Below are positions 25,179 to 33,234 of a stretch of DNA of 64,000 nucleotides, one piece after another. This stretch comes from Novosphingobium aquimarinum (GTDB lineage: Bacteria > Pseudomonadota > Alphaproteobacteria > Sphingomonadales > Sphingomonadaceae): contig NZ_WRPO01000003.1 of the NCBI RefSeq assembly GCF_009746585.1, forward strand, positions 186,001 through 250,000. The letters run 5' to 3'. Position 1 is the stretch's first letter. Each line of letters opens with the position of its first letter. A program made the position numbers and the translations under genes. The notes under the pieces are model-generated. The model ran no database searches. It was not told the origin of the DNA and saw only the letters and a program-made list of their open reading frames with translations.

Positions 25179-26495
25179 ATGGACTTCGATCTGATCGCGC
25201 GCAGCAAGCTGGTCCGGATGGCCCCGCGCTCGCGCCCTGAAAACAACATGCTCGCCGTCATCGGCGACAGCCGCGTGGCTTTCGGCAAGGATGTCGCGAC
25301 TCCCAACAGCCGCATCCATACCGCACGCGGGCCGCAATTCTGGGCGACGACGCTTTCCCGTGCACGCGTGCGGTTCCCGCTCGAATATGATTTCGCGCTC
25401 GCCGGCACTAACACGCAGGAGCTCATCGATCAGCAGCTCGCCGAAGTCTTGGCCTGCCCGGCCTCGGGCGTCCTCATGCTGACCGGCACCAACGACATCA
25501 CCACGGCCGGACGCACCATCGCGCAAAGCCTCACCGCCTATCGCACGATCTTAGCGGCGCTGCTGGGTGCGGGTAAACTAGTTTTCCTGTTCGCGGAGCT
25601 GCCCCAGACCGGCTCGGTTCGGAGCATGGCCCAGCGCGGCCACCTGATGGCGATCCGCTCCTATCTCAAGTACACCGCGCCGACCGAGTTTCCCAATGTG
25701 GTCGTCGTCGACGCGTGGCCGGACATGGCCGATCCTTCGGTGTCTACCATCGGCAGCCGGCAAACGCCTCTGGTCATGCGCTCGAACGATCACCTGCACC
25801 CCGGACCTTGCGGCGCGTACTACATGGGCCAGGCGCTGGCTGCCGCGATCGATACGATCTATCCGCCGCGCGATCCCCTGGCTTATTCCAACGCCGATCA
25901 ATGGGATGCGGCCAACAACCCCTTTGGCTGCGTCAACGAGAACCCGGCGATGATCGGCACCGGCGGGTCGATCGTCGCCGATGGCGGAGGCGCCATGTCA
26001 GGCTCCATCGCCGACAATTACTATCTGCAGACCACGTCCGCGGGCGGGGTGACCGGTGTCGCCAGCAAGGTCACCAGCGCCAACGGCCAGATCACGAGCC
26101 AACGCATCACGCTGAGCGGCACGCCCACCTCGACCAATCCCGAAGTCATCCTCGAGCAATATGGCTCGACGGTGCTTTCGCGCGTGAGCAGCGGCGACGT
26201 GCTGGAATTGTTCTGCGGCGTTGATTGCGGCGCCAGCGCCAACCTCAAGGGCATCATGGCGCAGCTGCGCGTGCGCGTCGACGGCACCTATCACTATGCG
26301 CAAGCGGGAACGCGCGATACCGGCACCAATTATCTTCCCCCCGAGGCCTGGAGCGGCGTCATCCGCACGCCGCAATTGACGGTTCCCGCCGGTATCCTCG
26401 AGGAAGTTCGCATCGGTCTCTATCTATCGGGCTATGGCGGCGCTGCCCTGACGGGAGCAGTTGCCTTCAACAACGTTTCGCTGAGGAAAGTATAG
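25179..26495 (+). CDS. SGNH/GDSL-hydrolase-like protein with C-terminal beta-sandwich
   Basis: A 438-residue protein. Residues about 22-240 form an SGNH domain with AVIGDSRVAF (block I Ser), GTNDI (block III Asn) and NDHLHPG (block V Asp-x-x-His). The C-terminal 190 residues are Gly/Ser/Thr-rich and beta-rich, like a carbohydrate-binding or tailspike sandwich. No signal peptide is visible. ATG 25179 lies 6 nt after GAGGAG; ATG 25176 is 3 bp upstream. Deacetylation of an acylated polysaccharide is plausible given the acyltransferases in the locus. Without an export signal, its place of action is uncertain. Confidence 0.78.
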   Translation: MDFDLIARSKLVRMAPRSRPENNMLAVIGDSRVAFGKDVATPNSRIHTARGPQFWATTLSRARVRFPLEYDFALAGTNTQELIDQQLAEVLACPASGVLMLTGTNDITTAGRTIAQSLTAYRTILAALLGAGKLVFLFAELPQTGSVRSMAQRGHLMAIRSYLKYTAPTEFPNVVVVDAWPDMADPSVSTIGSRQTPLVMRSNDHLHPGPCGAYYMGQALAAAIDTIYPPRDPLAYSNADQWDAANNPFGCVNENPAMIGTGGSIVADGGGAMSGSIADNYYLQTTSAGGVTGVASKVTSANGQITSQRITLSGTPTSTNPEVILEQYGSTVLSRVSSGDVLELFCGVDCGASANLKGIMAQLRVRVDGTYHYAQAGTRDTGTNYLPPEAWSGVIRTPQLTVPAGILEEVRIGLYLSGYGGAALTGAVAFNNVSLRKV

Positions 26496-26579
26496 CCGGG
26501 CGGACCTTGCCTTTTATTGACGCTGCGACAGTATCAATTGCAAGATTCCCGCGCCGTAAGTAGTCTTTCGACCCGAAGA

Positions 26580-26604
26580 GGGGCCGCTGCTTCGAAGCGG
26601 CCCC
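26580..26604 (+). terminator. GC-rich 9-bp hairpin after the SGNH gene
   Basis: GGGGCCGCT (26580-26588) pairs perfectly with AGCGGCCCC (26596-26604) around a 7-nt loop, 85 bp after the SGNH stop and 93 bp before the next start. No T-run follows, so it is either a weak terminator or an mRNA 3'-end stabiliser separating the SGNH pair from the flippase. Confidence 0.5.
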
Positions 26605-26697
26605 GGGGGACACGCTTGCCATTGCCCATCGCGCCGCAACTCCGTTTCGCCGCTGTCGGCCGCGTTCGGGATCGCCTTGGCCAGCGGGCTCTGATCC

Positions 26698-28215
26698 TTG
26701 GCTGCTGACACGCCGCGCAACCTCACGCAGACGACGCTGAGAGGCGGAGCCTGGCTTTCGCTCGCGGCGGTGCTTCAGGTCCTGTTGCAGCTGCTGACGG
26801 TCGGCATTCTTGCGCGATTGCTCAGTCCGCGCGAATTCGGGCTCGTGGCCGCCGCCATGGTAGTACTCGAGCTATCGCAGGGATTTGCCTTGCTGGGCAT
26901 GAAACCCGCGATCGTCCAGCGCGCCGAACTGAGCCATCAGGATCTGCGCGCCGCGCATACGATCGCGGTCGGTCTCAGCACCTTGCTCGGGGTCCTGGTC
27001 TTCGCCTTGGCCGCCCCCTTCGCCAGACTGCTCAACACCCCGTCGGCCGCGCCGATGGTGCAAGTTCTTTCGCTCGTCTTTCTCGTCCAATCGCAGAGCG
27101 CAGTCGCAGAAGGCCTCGCGGCCCGGCGGCAACAGTTCGGCCTTCTCGCGCTGCGCCGAACCCTCAGCTATTTCGTCGGCTACGGCGTGATCGGGGTGGG
27201 CTTGGCCGTGCTTGGCTTCGGCGCCTGGGCCCTCGTCGGGGCCAAGCTCGGCGAAGTCACGGTCGCGGCGATCCTGCTGTCCTTCGGGTGTCGCCACCCG
27301 CGCCGGCCGCTGTTCGAGCGCGAGCGCCTGCGCCAGCTGTTCCATTTCGGCACCGGCTTCTCCGTGTCGCAGATCGCCAACACGCTGGCGAACCAGGCCG
27401 ACTATTTTGTCGTCGCGCGCGTACTGGGACCGGCGTCACTCGGCCTCTATTCCCGCAGCTACCAGATCATGCGATTGCCTGCCCGGCTGCTCGGCAACAT
27501 CGTCGAAGACGCCGCGTTTCCGGGTTTCTCGGCAGTGCAGAACGAGCGCGCGCGCCTCGCGCGTGGCCTATTCCGATCGCTCTTGCTGATGAATACGCTT
27601 CTGTTCCTGGCAGCAGTTGCCTGCGCCGTGCTTGCTCCCGAAATCATCGCGATTGCGCTTGGTCCGCAGTGGAGTGCAGCCGCTCCGCTGCTGGCGCTGT
27701 TCGCCCTGGCATTACCATTCCGCTCGTCTCAGCGCCTCGCGACCACGGTCTCGCGATCGACCGGCGCAAACTGGAGAATCGCTTCCGGCGAGGCGCTCTA
27801 TTTCGCCACGGTTCTGTCAGGAGCCTATCTCGGCAGCCGCCATGGTCTGGACGGCGTCGTTTGGGGAGTGACGGCCGCGATCCTCGTGCAAACCGTCGTG
27901 CAACTCGAACTCGCACGCCGGCTGAGCGGCCTCCCGTTTGCGTTGCTGGTGAAAGCACACGTCCTGCCCTTGCCGCTGACGCTGGTCTTCGGCCTGACGC
28001 TTTGGACGATAACCGGCGAATTGCGCACATGGTCCGGCAGCCCGCTCGTCGTGCTGATCGGGAGCATCCTCCTGGCCGGTTGCGTGGTGACGGCCGCGAT
28101 CGCGATCAGGACGTCGCTTTTCCTGCCCGCCGATATTCGGCCAATCTTCGACAAGCTCGTTCAAAGAATACCGGTAGCGACCGCTTTCAGACCCCGCCCC
28201 AGCTCACCGCACTGA
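26698..28215 (+). CDS. Wzx-like oligosaccharide flippase (second copy)
   Basis: A 505-residue polytopic protein of the polysaccharide-transporter/MATE-like group (WzxC/RfbX-type), with GGAWLSLAAVLQVLLQLLTV near the start cut here to its core, then ILARLLSPREFGLVAAAMV and about 12-14 membrane segments. SRSYQIMRLPARLLGN in the middle is typical of the WzxC/colanic-acid-like subgroup. TTG 26698 is the only start that keeps the N-terminal segment. It is not closely similar in sequence to the flippase at 2326-3702, which suggests distinct substrates rather than a recent duplication. Confidence 0.88.
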   Translation: MAADTPRNLTQTTLRGGAWLSLAAVLQVLLQLLTVGILARLLSPREFGLVAAAMVVLELSQGFALLGMKPAIVQRAELSHQDLRAAHTIAVGLSTLLGVLVFALAAPFARLLNTPSAAPMVQVLSLVFLVQSQSAVAEGLAARRQQFGLLALRRTLSYFVGYGVIGVGLAVLGFGAWALVGAKLGEVTVAAILLSFGCRHPRRPLFERERLRQLFHFGTGFSVSQIANTLANQADYFVVARVLGPASLGLYSRSYQIMRLPARLLGNIVEDAAFPGFSAVQNERARLARGLFRSLLLMNTLLFLAAVACAVLAPEIIAIALGPQWSAAAPLLALFALALPFRSSQRLATTVSRSTGANWRIASGEALYFATVLSGAYLGSRHGLDGVVWGVTAAILVQTVVQLELARRLSGLPFALLVKAHVLPLPLTLVFGLTLWTITGELRTWSGSPLVVLIGSILLAGCVVTAAIAIRTSLFLPADIRPIFDKLVQRIPVATAFRPRPSSPH

Positions 28216-28353
28216 CCGCGCGCAGCGTGAAGCGGCGCCGACAAACGGATGACAGCCAAAATTCTGCGAATCCGGCACTATTCGAACCCGAATTACATAC
28301 TTTACATATAAATATCGCCGCGCCCCGCCACTTTATATCCGTATTTATACTTA

Positions 28354-28382
28354 TTGATGGGCTTAGGGAGCGTAAGTAATAT
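28354..28382 (+). promoter_or_regulatory. Probable sigma70-type promoter upstream of the Alg14-like gene
   Basis: TTGATG (28354-28359) and TAATAT (28377-28382) are 17 nt apart, a good housekeeping-type -35/-10 pair for an AT-rich intergenic segment. Transcription would start near 28389, leaving a leader of about 44 nt before ATG 28433. Confidence 0.6.
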
Positions 28383-28391
28383 TCCATAGAC

Positions 28392-28425
28392 AGGAGGAGC
28401 GAATCGCCTCCTTTCATTGGAGGGG
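28392..28425 (+). promoter_or_regulatory. Leader with two mutually exclusive hairpins at the ribosome site
   Basis: AGGAGG (28392-28397) can pair with CCTCCT (28407-28412). The same CCTCC (28407-28411) can instead pair with GGAGG (28419-28423), part of the GGAGGGG ribosome site that lies 7 nt before ATG 28433. The first hairpin would leave the ribosome site open; the second would hide it. This is seen in the sequence; regulation is inferred. Confidence 0.4.
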
Positions 28426-28432
28426 TAGGCCT

Positions 28433-28996
28433 ATGCTCCGATCAGATGCGGTTTTATACGAGCTTTATTCGCATGTCTCGTCATGCGGACGTGATAAGCG
28501 AGTAAACGACAGGAACCGGGGCAAAGGTATACTCCACCATCCCGACGGCACCCCAAAGCTGTTGGTTGCCGCATCCAAGGGTGGTCATTGGGACCAGGTG
28601 ATGATGCTGCGCGACGTTTTCGCCCCATACAGCGTGGCCTACGCGACCACGGACCGTAATCTGAGCGTCGCGAACGGGACCGAACGAGCCTATGATTTGC
28701 CGGACTGCAATCGCCATACGCCCTTACTTTTACTTCAGTGTTTTCTGATCAGCTTTTGGACTGTCTGGCGGTTCAGGCCCAATTATGTCGTTTCGACTGG
28801 CGCCTTGCCCGGACTGCTTTGCATTCTATTCGGACGGCTGCTCGGTGCCGAGACGATCTGGGTCGATAGTGTCGCCAATGCCGAGCGCCTTTCGATGTGC
28901 GGACGCGTCGCAACATGCGTGGCGACAGTGACGCTGACCCAATGGGAACATCTCGCTCGCCCGGAAGGGCCGAGCTACGTAGGGTCGATCCTGTGA
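28433..28996 (+). CDS. Alg14/PssD-like glycosyltransferase subunit (first copy)
   Basis: A 187-residue protein. After an unconserved N-terminal 40 residues comes LLVAASKGGHWDQVMML, the Alg14/PssD glycine loop (usually GGGHW), then YATTDR, VVSTGALPGLLCILFGRLLGAETIWVDS cut here to its core VVSTGALPG. Alg14/PssD recruits the Alg13/PssE subunit to the membrane to form a two-part glycosyltransferase; rhizobial PssDE adds glucuronate. The start is set by GGAGGGG 7 nt upstream. Base composition is less GC-rich than most neighbours. It overlaps the Alg13-like gene by 4 bp. Confidence 0.85.
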   Translation: MLRSDAVLYELYSHVSSCGRDKRVNDRNRGKGILHHPDGTPKLLVAASKGGHWDQVMMLRDVFAPYSVAYATTDRNLSVANGTERAYDLPDCNRHTPLLLLQCFLISFWTVWRFRPNYVVSTGALPGLLCILFGRLLGAETIWVDSVANAERLSMCGRVATCVATVTLTQWEHLARPEGPSYVGSIL

Positions 28997-29526
28997 TCTT
29001 CGTCACCGTCGGCACGCAGCTGCCGTTCGATCGGCTGATTCGCTTGGTCGATGCGATAGCGCCCGATCTTCCTGGGAGGGTTTTCGCGCAAACTGGGAAC
29101 GGTAAATTTCAGCCTGCGAACATGGATTGGCGAAGCACCCTGAGCCCGCAGGACTTCAAGCGGATCATGCGATCGGCCAGGATCGTGGTGGGCCACGCGG
29201 GTATCGGGACGGTGCTCAACGCGCGGCTGCTGCGCAAGCCGATGATTCTGTTCCCCCGACGCGCGATGCTGGGCGAACATCGCAACGACCACCAGCTCGC
29301 GACCACGCGTACGCTCGCGGGGCGTCCGGGGATCGCAATAGCGCTGAACGACGCTGATCTGCGCAGCTTGCTGCTCGATCCTCACAAAATCGGACTTCCC
29401 CATCACAGCAACGCGTCTTCGGGAGAAGAGCTCAAGGCGGCCTTGAGCGAATACTTGGCGAAGTTTCCCCGGCGCGCCCGGAACCCGCTGCTCGAGAGCC
29501 GGGCCCAGACCGAAATGACATCATGA
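28993..29526 (+). CDS. Alg13/PssE-like glycosyltransferase subunit (first copy)
   Basis: A 177-residue GT28 C-terminal-type domain starting IFVTVGTQLPFDRLI, with VGHAGIGTV (donor-binding loop) and RRAMLGEHRNDHQLATT. This is the catalytic, nucleotide-sugar-binding half of the Alg13/Alg14 or PssE/PssD enzyme. GTG 28993 gives a GTGA overlap with the Alg14-like stop and the canonical N-terminus. Together the pair probably transfers GlcA or a related sugar to a lipid-linked acceptor. A second pair lies at 39779-40740. Confidence 0.87.
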   Translation: MIFVTVGTQLPFDRLIRLVDAIAPDLPGRVFAQTGNGKFQPANMDWRSTLSPQDFKRIMRSARIVVGHAGIGTVLNARLLRKPMILFPRRAMLGEHRNDHQLATTRTLAGRPGIAIALNDADLRSLLLDPHKIGLPHHSNASSGEELKAALSEYLAKFPRRARNPLLESRAQTEMTS

Positions 29527-30686
29527 GCGCCGTCATTCCGGTCCGCAAGGATCGTCCGGTGATCTTCCTTGCATCCCGCTACACTACGGGCGGAGCGACG
29601 CTCAATGCGCGAATGCTGGCCGAGCAGTTCGTCGCACGCGGCATTTCCGCAGAGCTATGGTGCCTTTATCGGTCCGCGGACCTCGAGACGACAGACGTCC
29701 CCGTGCGCGTCATGCTGGACCACGTTCCGCGCTCGCCCCTGGCTCTGGGGAGAATGGTTCGGCGCTTCTACGCGGCTGTCCAAGGCGCAGATCCCGTCGC
29801 AGTCGTCGGATTTCACCCGCTCGCCAATGTCATGGGTGCGCTCGCAGCGACGCCCCATCGCCGCTTCATCGCGACGCAACGCAACACCTCGCATAGTCAA
29901 AGCACGATCCTGCGTCATATCGAAGCGCTGCTGGGGGCAACCTCGCGCTATCACGCCAACATCGCCGTCAGCCATGCCGTTCGCCAGACCTACGCGCACT
30001 ACAGCACCGCCTACCTCGACAAGCTGACGGTCATTCCAAATGGCTTGCCGCCACTGGCCAAACTCGAGGAAGGCAAACGCGAAGCGCGCGCGGCACTGGG
30101 GCTTCCGCAGGACGGGCCGCTGGTCGGCAACATCGGACGACTGCATCCGCAGAAGGCCCCCGAATTTTTGCTCGAAGTGGCAAGCCGCATCCCCGAAGTC
30201 ACGTTCGTCCTGGCAGGCGCAGGCCCCATGGCGGCGGAAATGGAAAACGCAGTCCGCGCACGGGGACTGAACCTGATCCTGCCCGGCCGTCTCGAAGGCC
30301 AGAACGTCACGCGGCTCTTGCGATCGCTCGATCTGTTCCTGTTCCCGTCCCGCTACGAAGGGTTCGGCAGAACCCTGCTGGAAGCCATGTCGCAGGGCGT
30401 GCCTGTCATCGCTCACGACCTCCCCGTGACGCGAGAGGTGCTTGATCGCCATGGCGACTTCCTTCCCCTCGATGCCGATCGTTGGGCGGCATGCATCCGA
30501 AACCGGATCGCAGAAGGATGCGATGCCGCGAAGACCGAGCGGCTCGTCACCCATGCGAACAGCTTTGCGCTCGCCCCCATGGTGGATCGCTATGCCGCGA
30601 TGATCTTCTCCGCCCCCACAACCGAAAGGGTCAGTCGTCCCGTTCCGGCATCGGACGACAGGCACAACCTCAAAGCCGCATACTAG
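29523..30686 (+). CDS. GT4 glycosyltransferase
   Basis: A 387-residue GT-B enzyme. The N-terminal domain opens with VIFLASRYTTGGATLNA, and the donor domain carries IGRLHPQKAPEFLL and PSRYEGFGRTLLEAM, the E-x7-E site of GT4. ATG 29523 overlaps the Alg13-like stop by 4 bp. The C-terminal 20 residues are polar and unconserved. It should act in the cytoplasm after the Alg13/14-like pair in building the repeat unit. Sugar specificity cannot be read from sequence. Confidence 0.87.
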   Translation: MSAVIPVRKDRPVIFLASRYTTGGATLNARMLAEQFVARGISAELWCLYRSADLETTDVPVRVMLDHVPRSPLALGRMVRRFYAAVQGADPVAVVGFHPLANVMGALAATPHRRFIATQRNTSHSQSTILRHIEALLGATSRYHANIAVSHAVRQTYAHYSTAYLDKLTVIPNGLPPLAKLEEGKREARAALGLPQDGPLVGNIGRLHPQKAPEFLLEVASRIPEVTFVLAGAGPMAAEMENAVRARGLNLILPGRLEGQNVTRLLRSLDLFLFPSRYEGFGRTLLEAMSQGVPVIAHDLPVTREVLDRHGDFLPLDADRWAACIRNRIAEGCDAAKTERLVTHANSFALAPMVDRYAAMIFSAPTTERVSRPVPASDDRHNLKAAY

Positions 30687-30725
30687 GATGACGAGGCGCG
30701 GGGTCGGTTGAACAAGCAGGACGAC

Positions 30726-32138
30726 ATGGCAAGGCGGTTCGCGCGGATGTATGATCTCGTTACCAAGCGCTTTTTCGACAAGCTGACGAACCGGGATGCG
30801 GCAGCGGTGCAGTCGGTTCCCGAGCGGACCGACAATCGCTTCCGCTCGATCGCTCAAGTCGTTCTCTTCTTCTTTGCGATGAACCCCAGTGTCCTGTTCA
30901 TGGGCGGCCGAGGTGCAAGCGCGGGCCTCACCCTTGGCGAGCGCGGCCAAACCAGCGCGATGTTCTATATCCTTGCCCTCGCTTGCTTCAGCTTGTCGGC
31001 GCTCGGGATCGGATTGCGCCTCAAGTTCCATCTCATGCCGTTGCTGCGGGCCGTGCCGGTGTGGCTGATCGTCGCTTACGCCTTCGCCAGCGTTCTCTGG
31101 TCGATCGCGCCGAGTTACACGCTGTCGCGCGCCTTCGCCTTCCTCGGGACGACGCTCGCCGCGGCATTCATCGCCACGTTCCCGCGCGCTGCGCAACTGC
31201 GCATCATGGCGCTCACCTTCGGCGCCGTGCTGCTGACATCACTGCTTCTTACCGCAATCGCGCCCGATCTCGCGATTTCCACCTACCGCGGCGAAACGAC
31301 TGCCCGCGGCCTCTACGTGCACAAGAACATCTACGGTTGGGCGGCCTGCCTCTTCACGCTGGTGATCTTCGGCGCCTGGCGCGCGCGGTCGATCGGCACG
31401 ATGCGCGCTGCGCTGTTTCTCACGGCCGGCATTGCCGGCGTTTGCCTGTCGCGATCGGCGAGCAGCATCTGCGCGCTTGGCATCGGCTTGTCCGTCATGG
31501 TGGCAATGGCGATCCTATGCAGCACCGGGAGGGCGCGCCCGGTGTTTTCCGGCTTGTCCATCATAGTCTGTGCCGGACTGATTGGCCTGTCCGGATTGCT
31601 CCTGCCCCTTGTCCTTGAAGCCTTCGACAAAACGGCCACCCTATCGGGCCGGACGCGCCTCTGGCATGCGCTCGAACCGGCCATGACCGAGCGGCTGGCG
31701 ACGGGTTGGGGCTTCGGCGGCGCGCTCTGGCAGACACCGACCGGCGCGGATTTTTTCAAGTACGAATTCTTCGCGGGGAACGCCCAGGGCGGCTACGTTG
31801 AGAACCAGATCAATCTCGGACTGATTGGCAGCGCGCTGTTCTACGGCGCGCTTGTGCTCGTGATCGTGTCGCTGTTCCGGCGTTCCAATCACGGCGACCT
31901 CTATGCGCGAACGATGCTGGCCGTGCTTGTCGCGATGCTGGTCCTCGGCGTCGTCGCGCCGATCTTCATGCCGGTGAACCAGGCATTCTGGATGCTGATT
32001 GCAATCCCGATGTTCGACCGCTTCGGGCCTTTGCGCGCGCCCCGGACCGCAAGCCTCCGTCGTGTCGGCACCCCGATGTCATGCTTCTTCTCGCCAGCGC
32101 GCCGGTTCGCGCCGAAGCCGGAGGCTGGCGTTGCCTGA
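30726..32138 (+). CDS. O-antigen-ligase/polymerase family protein (Wzy or ExoQ-like)
   Basis: About 470 residues with roughly ten membrane helices. The large periplasmic loop carries RGLYVHKNIYGWAA, matching the HKN-x-G motif of ExoQ/WaaL-type proteins, and RLATGWGFGGALW. These enzymes polymerise or ligate undecaprenyl-linked units in the periplasm. I chose ATG 30726, which has AGGA 4 nt upstream; TTG 30708 adds six residues. Its C-terminal 30 residues are basic. It overlaps the acyltransferase start by 8 bp. The paralogue at 40737-42107 has related but distinct motifs. Confidence 0.84.
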   Translation: MARRFARMYDLVTKRFFDKLTNRDAAAVQSVPERTDNRFRSIAQVVLFFFAMNPSVLFMGGRGASAGLTLGERGQTSAMFYILALACFSLSALGIGLRLKFHLMPLLRAVPVWLIVAYAFASVLWSIAPSYTLSRAFAFLGTTLAAAFIATFPRAAQLRIMALTFGAVLLTSLLLTAIAPDLAISTYRGETTARGLYVHKNIYGWAACLFTLVIFGAWRARSIGTMRAALFLTAGIAGVCLSRSASSICALGIGLSVMVAMAILCSTGRARPVFSGLSIIVCAGLIGLSGLLLPLVLEAFDKTATLSGRTRLWHALEPAMTERLATGWGFGGALWQTPTGADFFKYEFFAGNAQGGYVENQINLGLIGSALFYGALVLVIVSLFRRSNHGDLYARTMLAVLVAMLVLGVVAPIFMPVNQAFWMLIAIPMFDRFGPLRAPRTASLRRVGTPMSCFFSPARRFAPKPEAGVA

Positions 32139-33234
32139 GGTCCAGGCGAGCCGACAGCTGCAGACCATCCAGGTCGGGCGCGGCCTCGCCGCACTCGCCA
32201 TCGTGTTCTACCATACCTCGCTTCTGTTCGAGCAGAGAGCCGATCTCATCCTCTTCGACGGAGCCGGCGGATACGGCTACATGGGGGTGCCGTTCTTCTT
32301 CGTGCTGAGCGGGTTCATCATCGGCCACGCGCACTTCGCCGACCTTGGCCGGCCGGATCGCTTGCCACCATTCGTGCGCAAACGGTTCTTGCGGGTCTAC
32401 CCGGTCTACTGGGTCCTTTCGGCGCTCTTCGTCTGCGCGGCGATCTCCGGCATGGGCGAGCCCGACTTTTCCTATGCCCCCGCCGAATTCGTTCAGGCAC
32501 ATCTGCTCATCCACGTCACGCCGAACTTCGGCCCGCCGCCTCTCAAAGTGGCGTGGACGCTGTTCTATGAAATACGGTTCTATCTGTTGTTCGCGCTGGC
32601 CATCGCCTATCCGCGCCCGGCGATGGTTCTGGCTTGCGTTTGGGGTTTCGCGATAGCCACGCTCTCGCCGTGGAACGATCTCTCCGCCGAATGGCTGTCC
32701 TACTGGAATCTCGCGTTCCCCCTGGGTCTCATGGCTTGTCTGCTTTTTCGAAGCGGCGCGGCCGGGTTCGGGTCCGGCTACGTTTGGCTGGGAAGCGTCG
32801 CTATCATGGCCGTCGTCTGCGCCACTCCGATCCCGGCTTTCCACGGTGGGCGCAGCCTGCCCATGCTGGCGATGATGGCAGGCTTCGCGGTCCTGATACT
32901 GGGGCTCGCATTGCTGGAGCGCCAGCGCGCGTTTTGCCTTCCACGCGGCCTGATGTTCCTGGGCGATGCGTCCTATTCGCTCTATCTTGCGCATTCCGCC
33001 GCCATCGCGGTGGCAGGCTCAGTAATCATCCGATTCGACGTGCTCGACAGCGTCTCTGCTGAGTTGCTGTACCTTCCGATCGTAGCCTTCGCTGTGATGG
33101 GAGGGATCTCAGCTCACCTGGTTATCGAGCGCCCGCTCATCGCGGCGATGAACTCGCGCCGCGCCAGTGCACCGCGCCTCTCTTTCAGCGAAACAGCACT
33201 GGAAGGTAGCAATCCAGGCTCCGATCCACGGTGA
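32131..33234 (+). CDS. Acyltransferase-3 family O-acyltransferase
   Basis: A 367-residue membrane acyltransferase. IQVGRGLAALAIVFYHTSLL has the family His, then GYMGVPFFFVLSGFII cut to GVPFFFVLSGFI, and FVRKRFLRVYPVYW. It has about ten helices and no SGNH domain, unlike the one at 17609-19528. TTG 32131 is supported by GGAGG 6 nt upstream and an 8-bp overlap with the previous gene. It probably acetylates or succinylates a sugar of the module-C polymer. Its 3' end overlaps the opposing GT4 gene by 50 bp. Confidence 0.87.
   Translation: MPEVQASRQLQTIQVGRGLAALAIVFYHTSLLFEQRADLILFDGAGGYGYMGVPFFFVLSGFIIGHAHFADLGRPDRLPPFVRKRFLRVYPVYWVLSALFVCAAISGMGEPDFSYAPAEFVQAHLLIHVTPNFGPPPLKVAWTLFYEIRFYLLFALAIAYPRPAMVLACVWGFAIATLSPWNDLSAEWLSYWNLAFPLGLMACLLFRSGAAGFGSGYVWLGSVAIMAVVCATPIPAFHGGRSLPMLAMMAGFAVLILGLALLERQRAFCLPRGLMFLGDASYSLYLAHSAAIAVAGSVIIRFDVLDSVSAELLYLPIVAFAVMGGISAHLVIERPLIAAMNSRRASAPRLSFSETALEGSNPGSDPR

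Noticed and set aside
26580..26604. Strong intrinsic terminator
   Set aside because: The stem is perfect but there is no T-run; listed only as a terminator-like hairpin.
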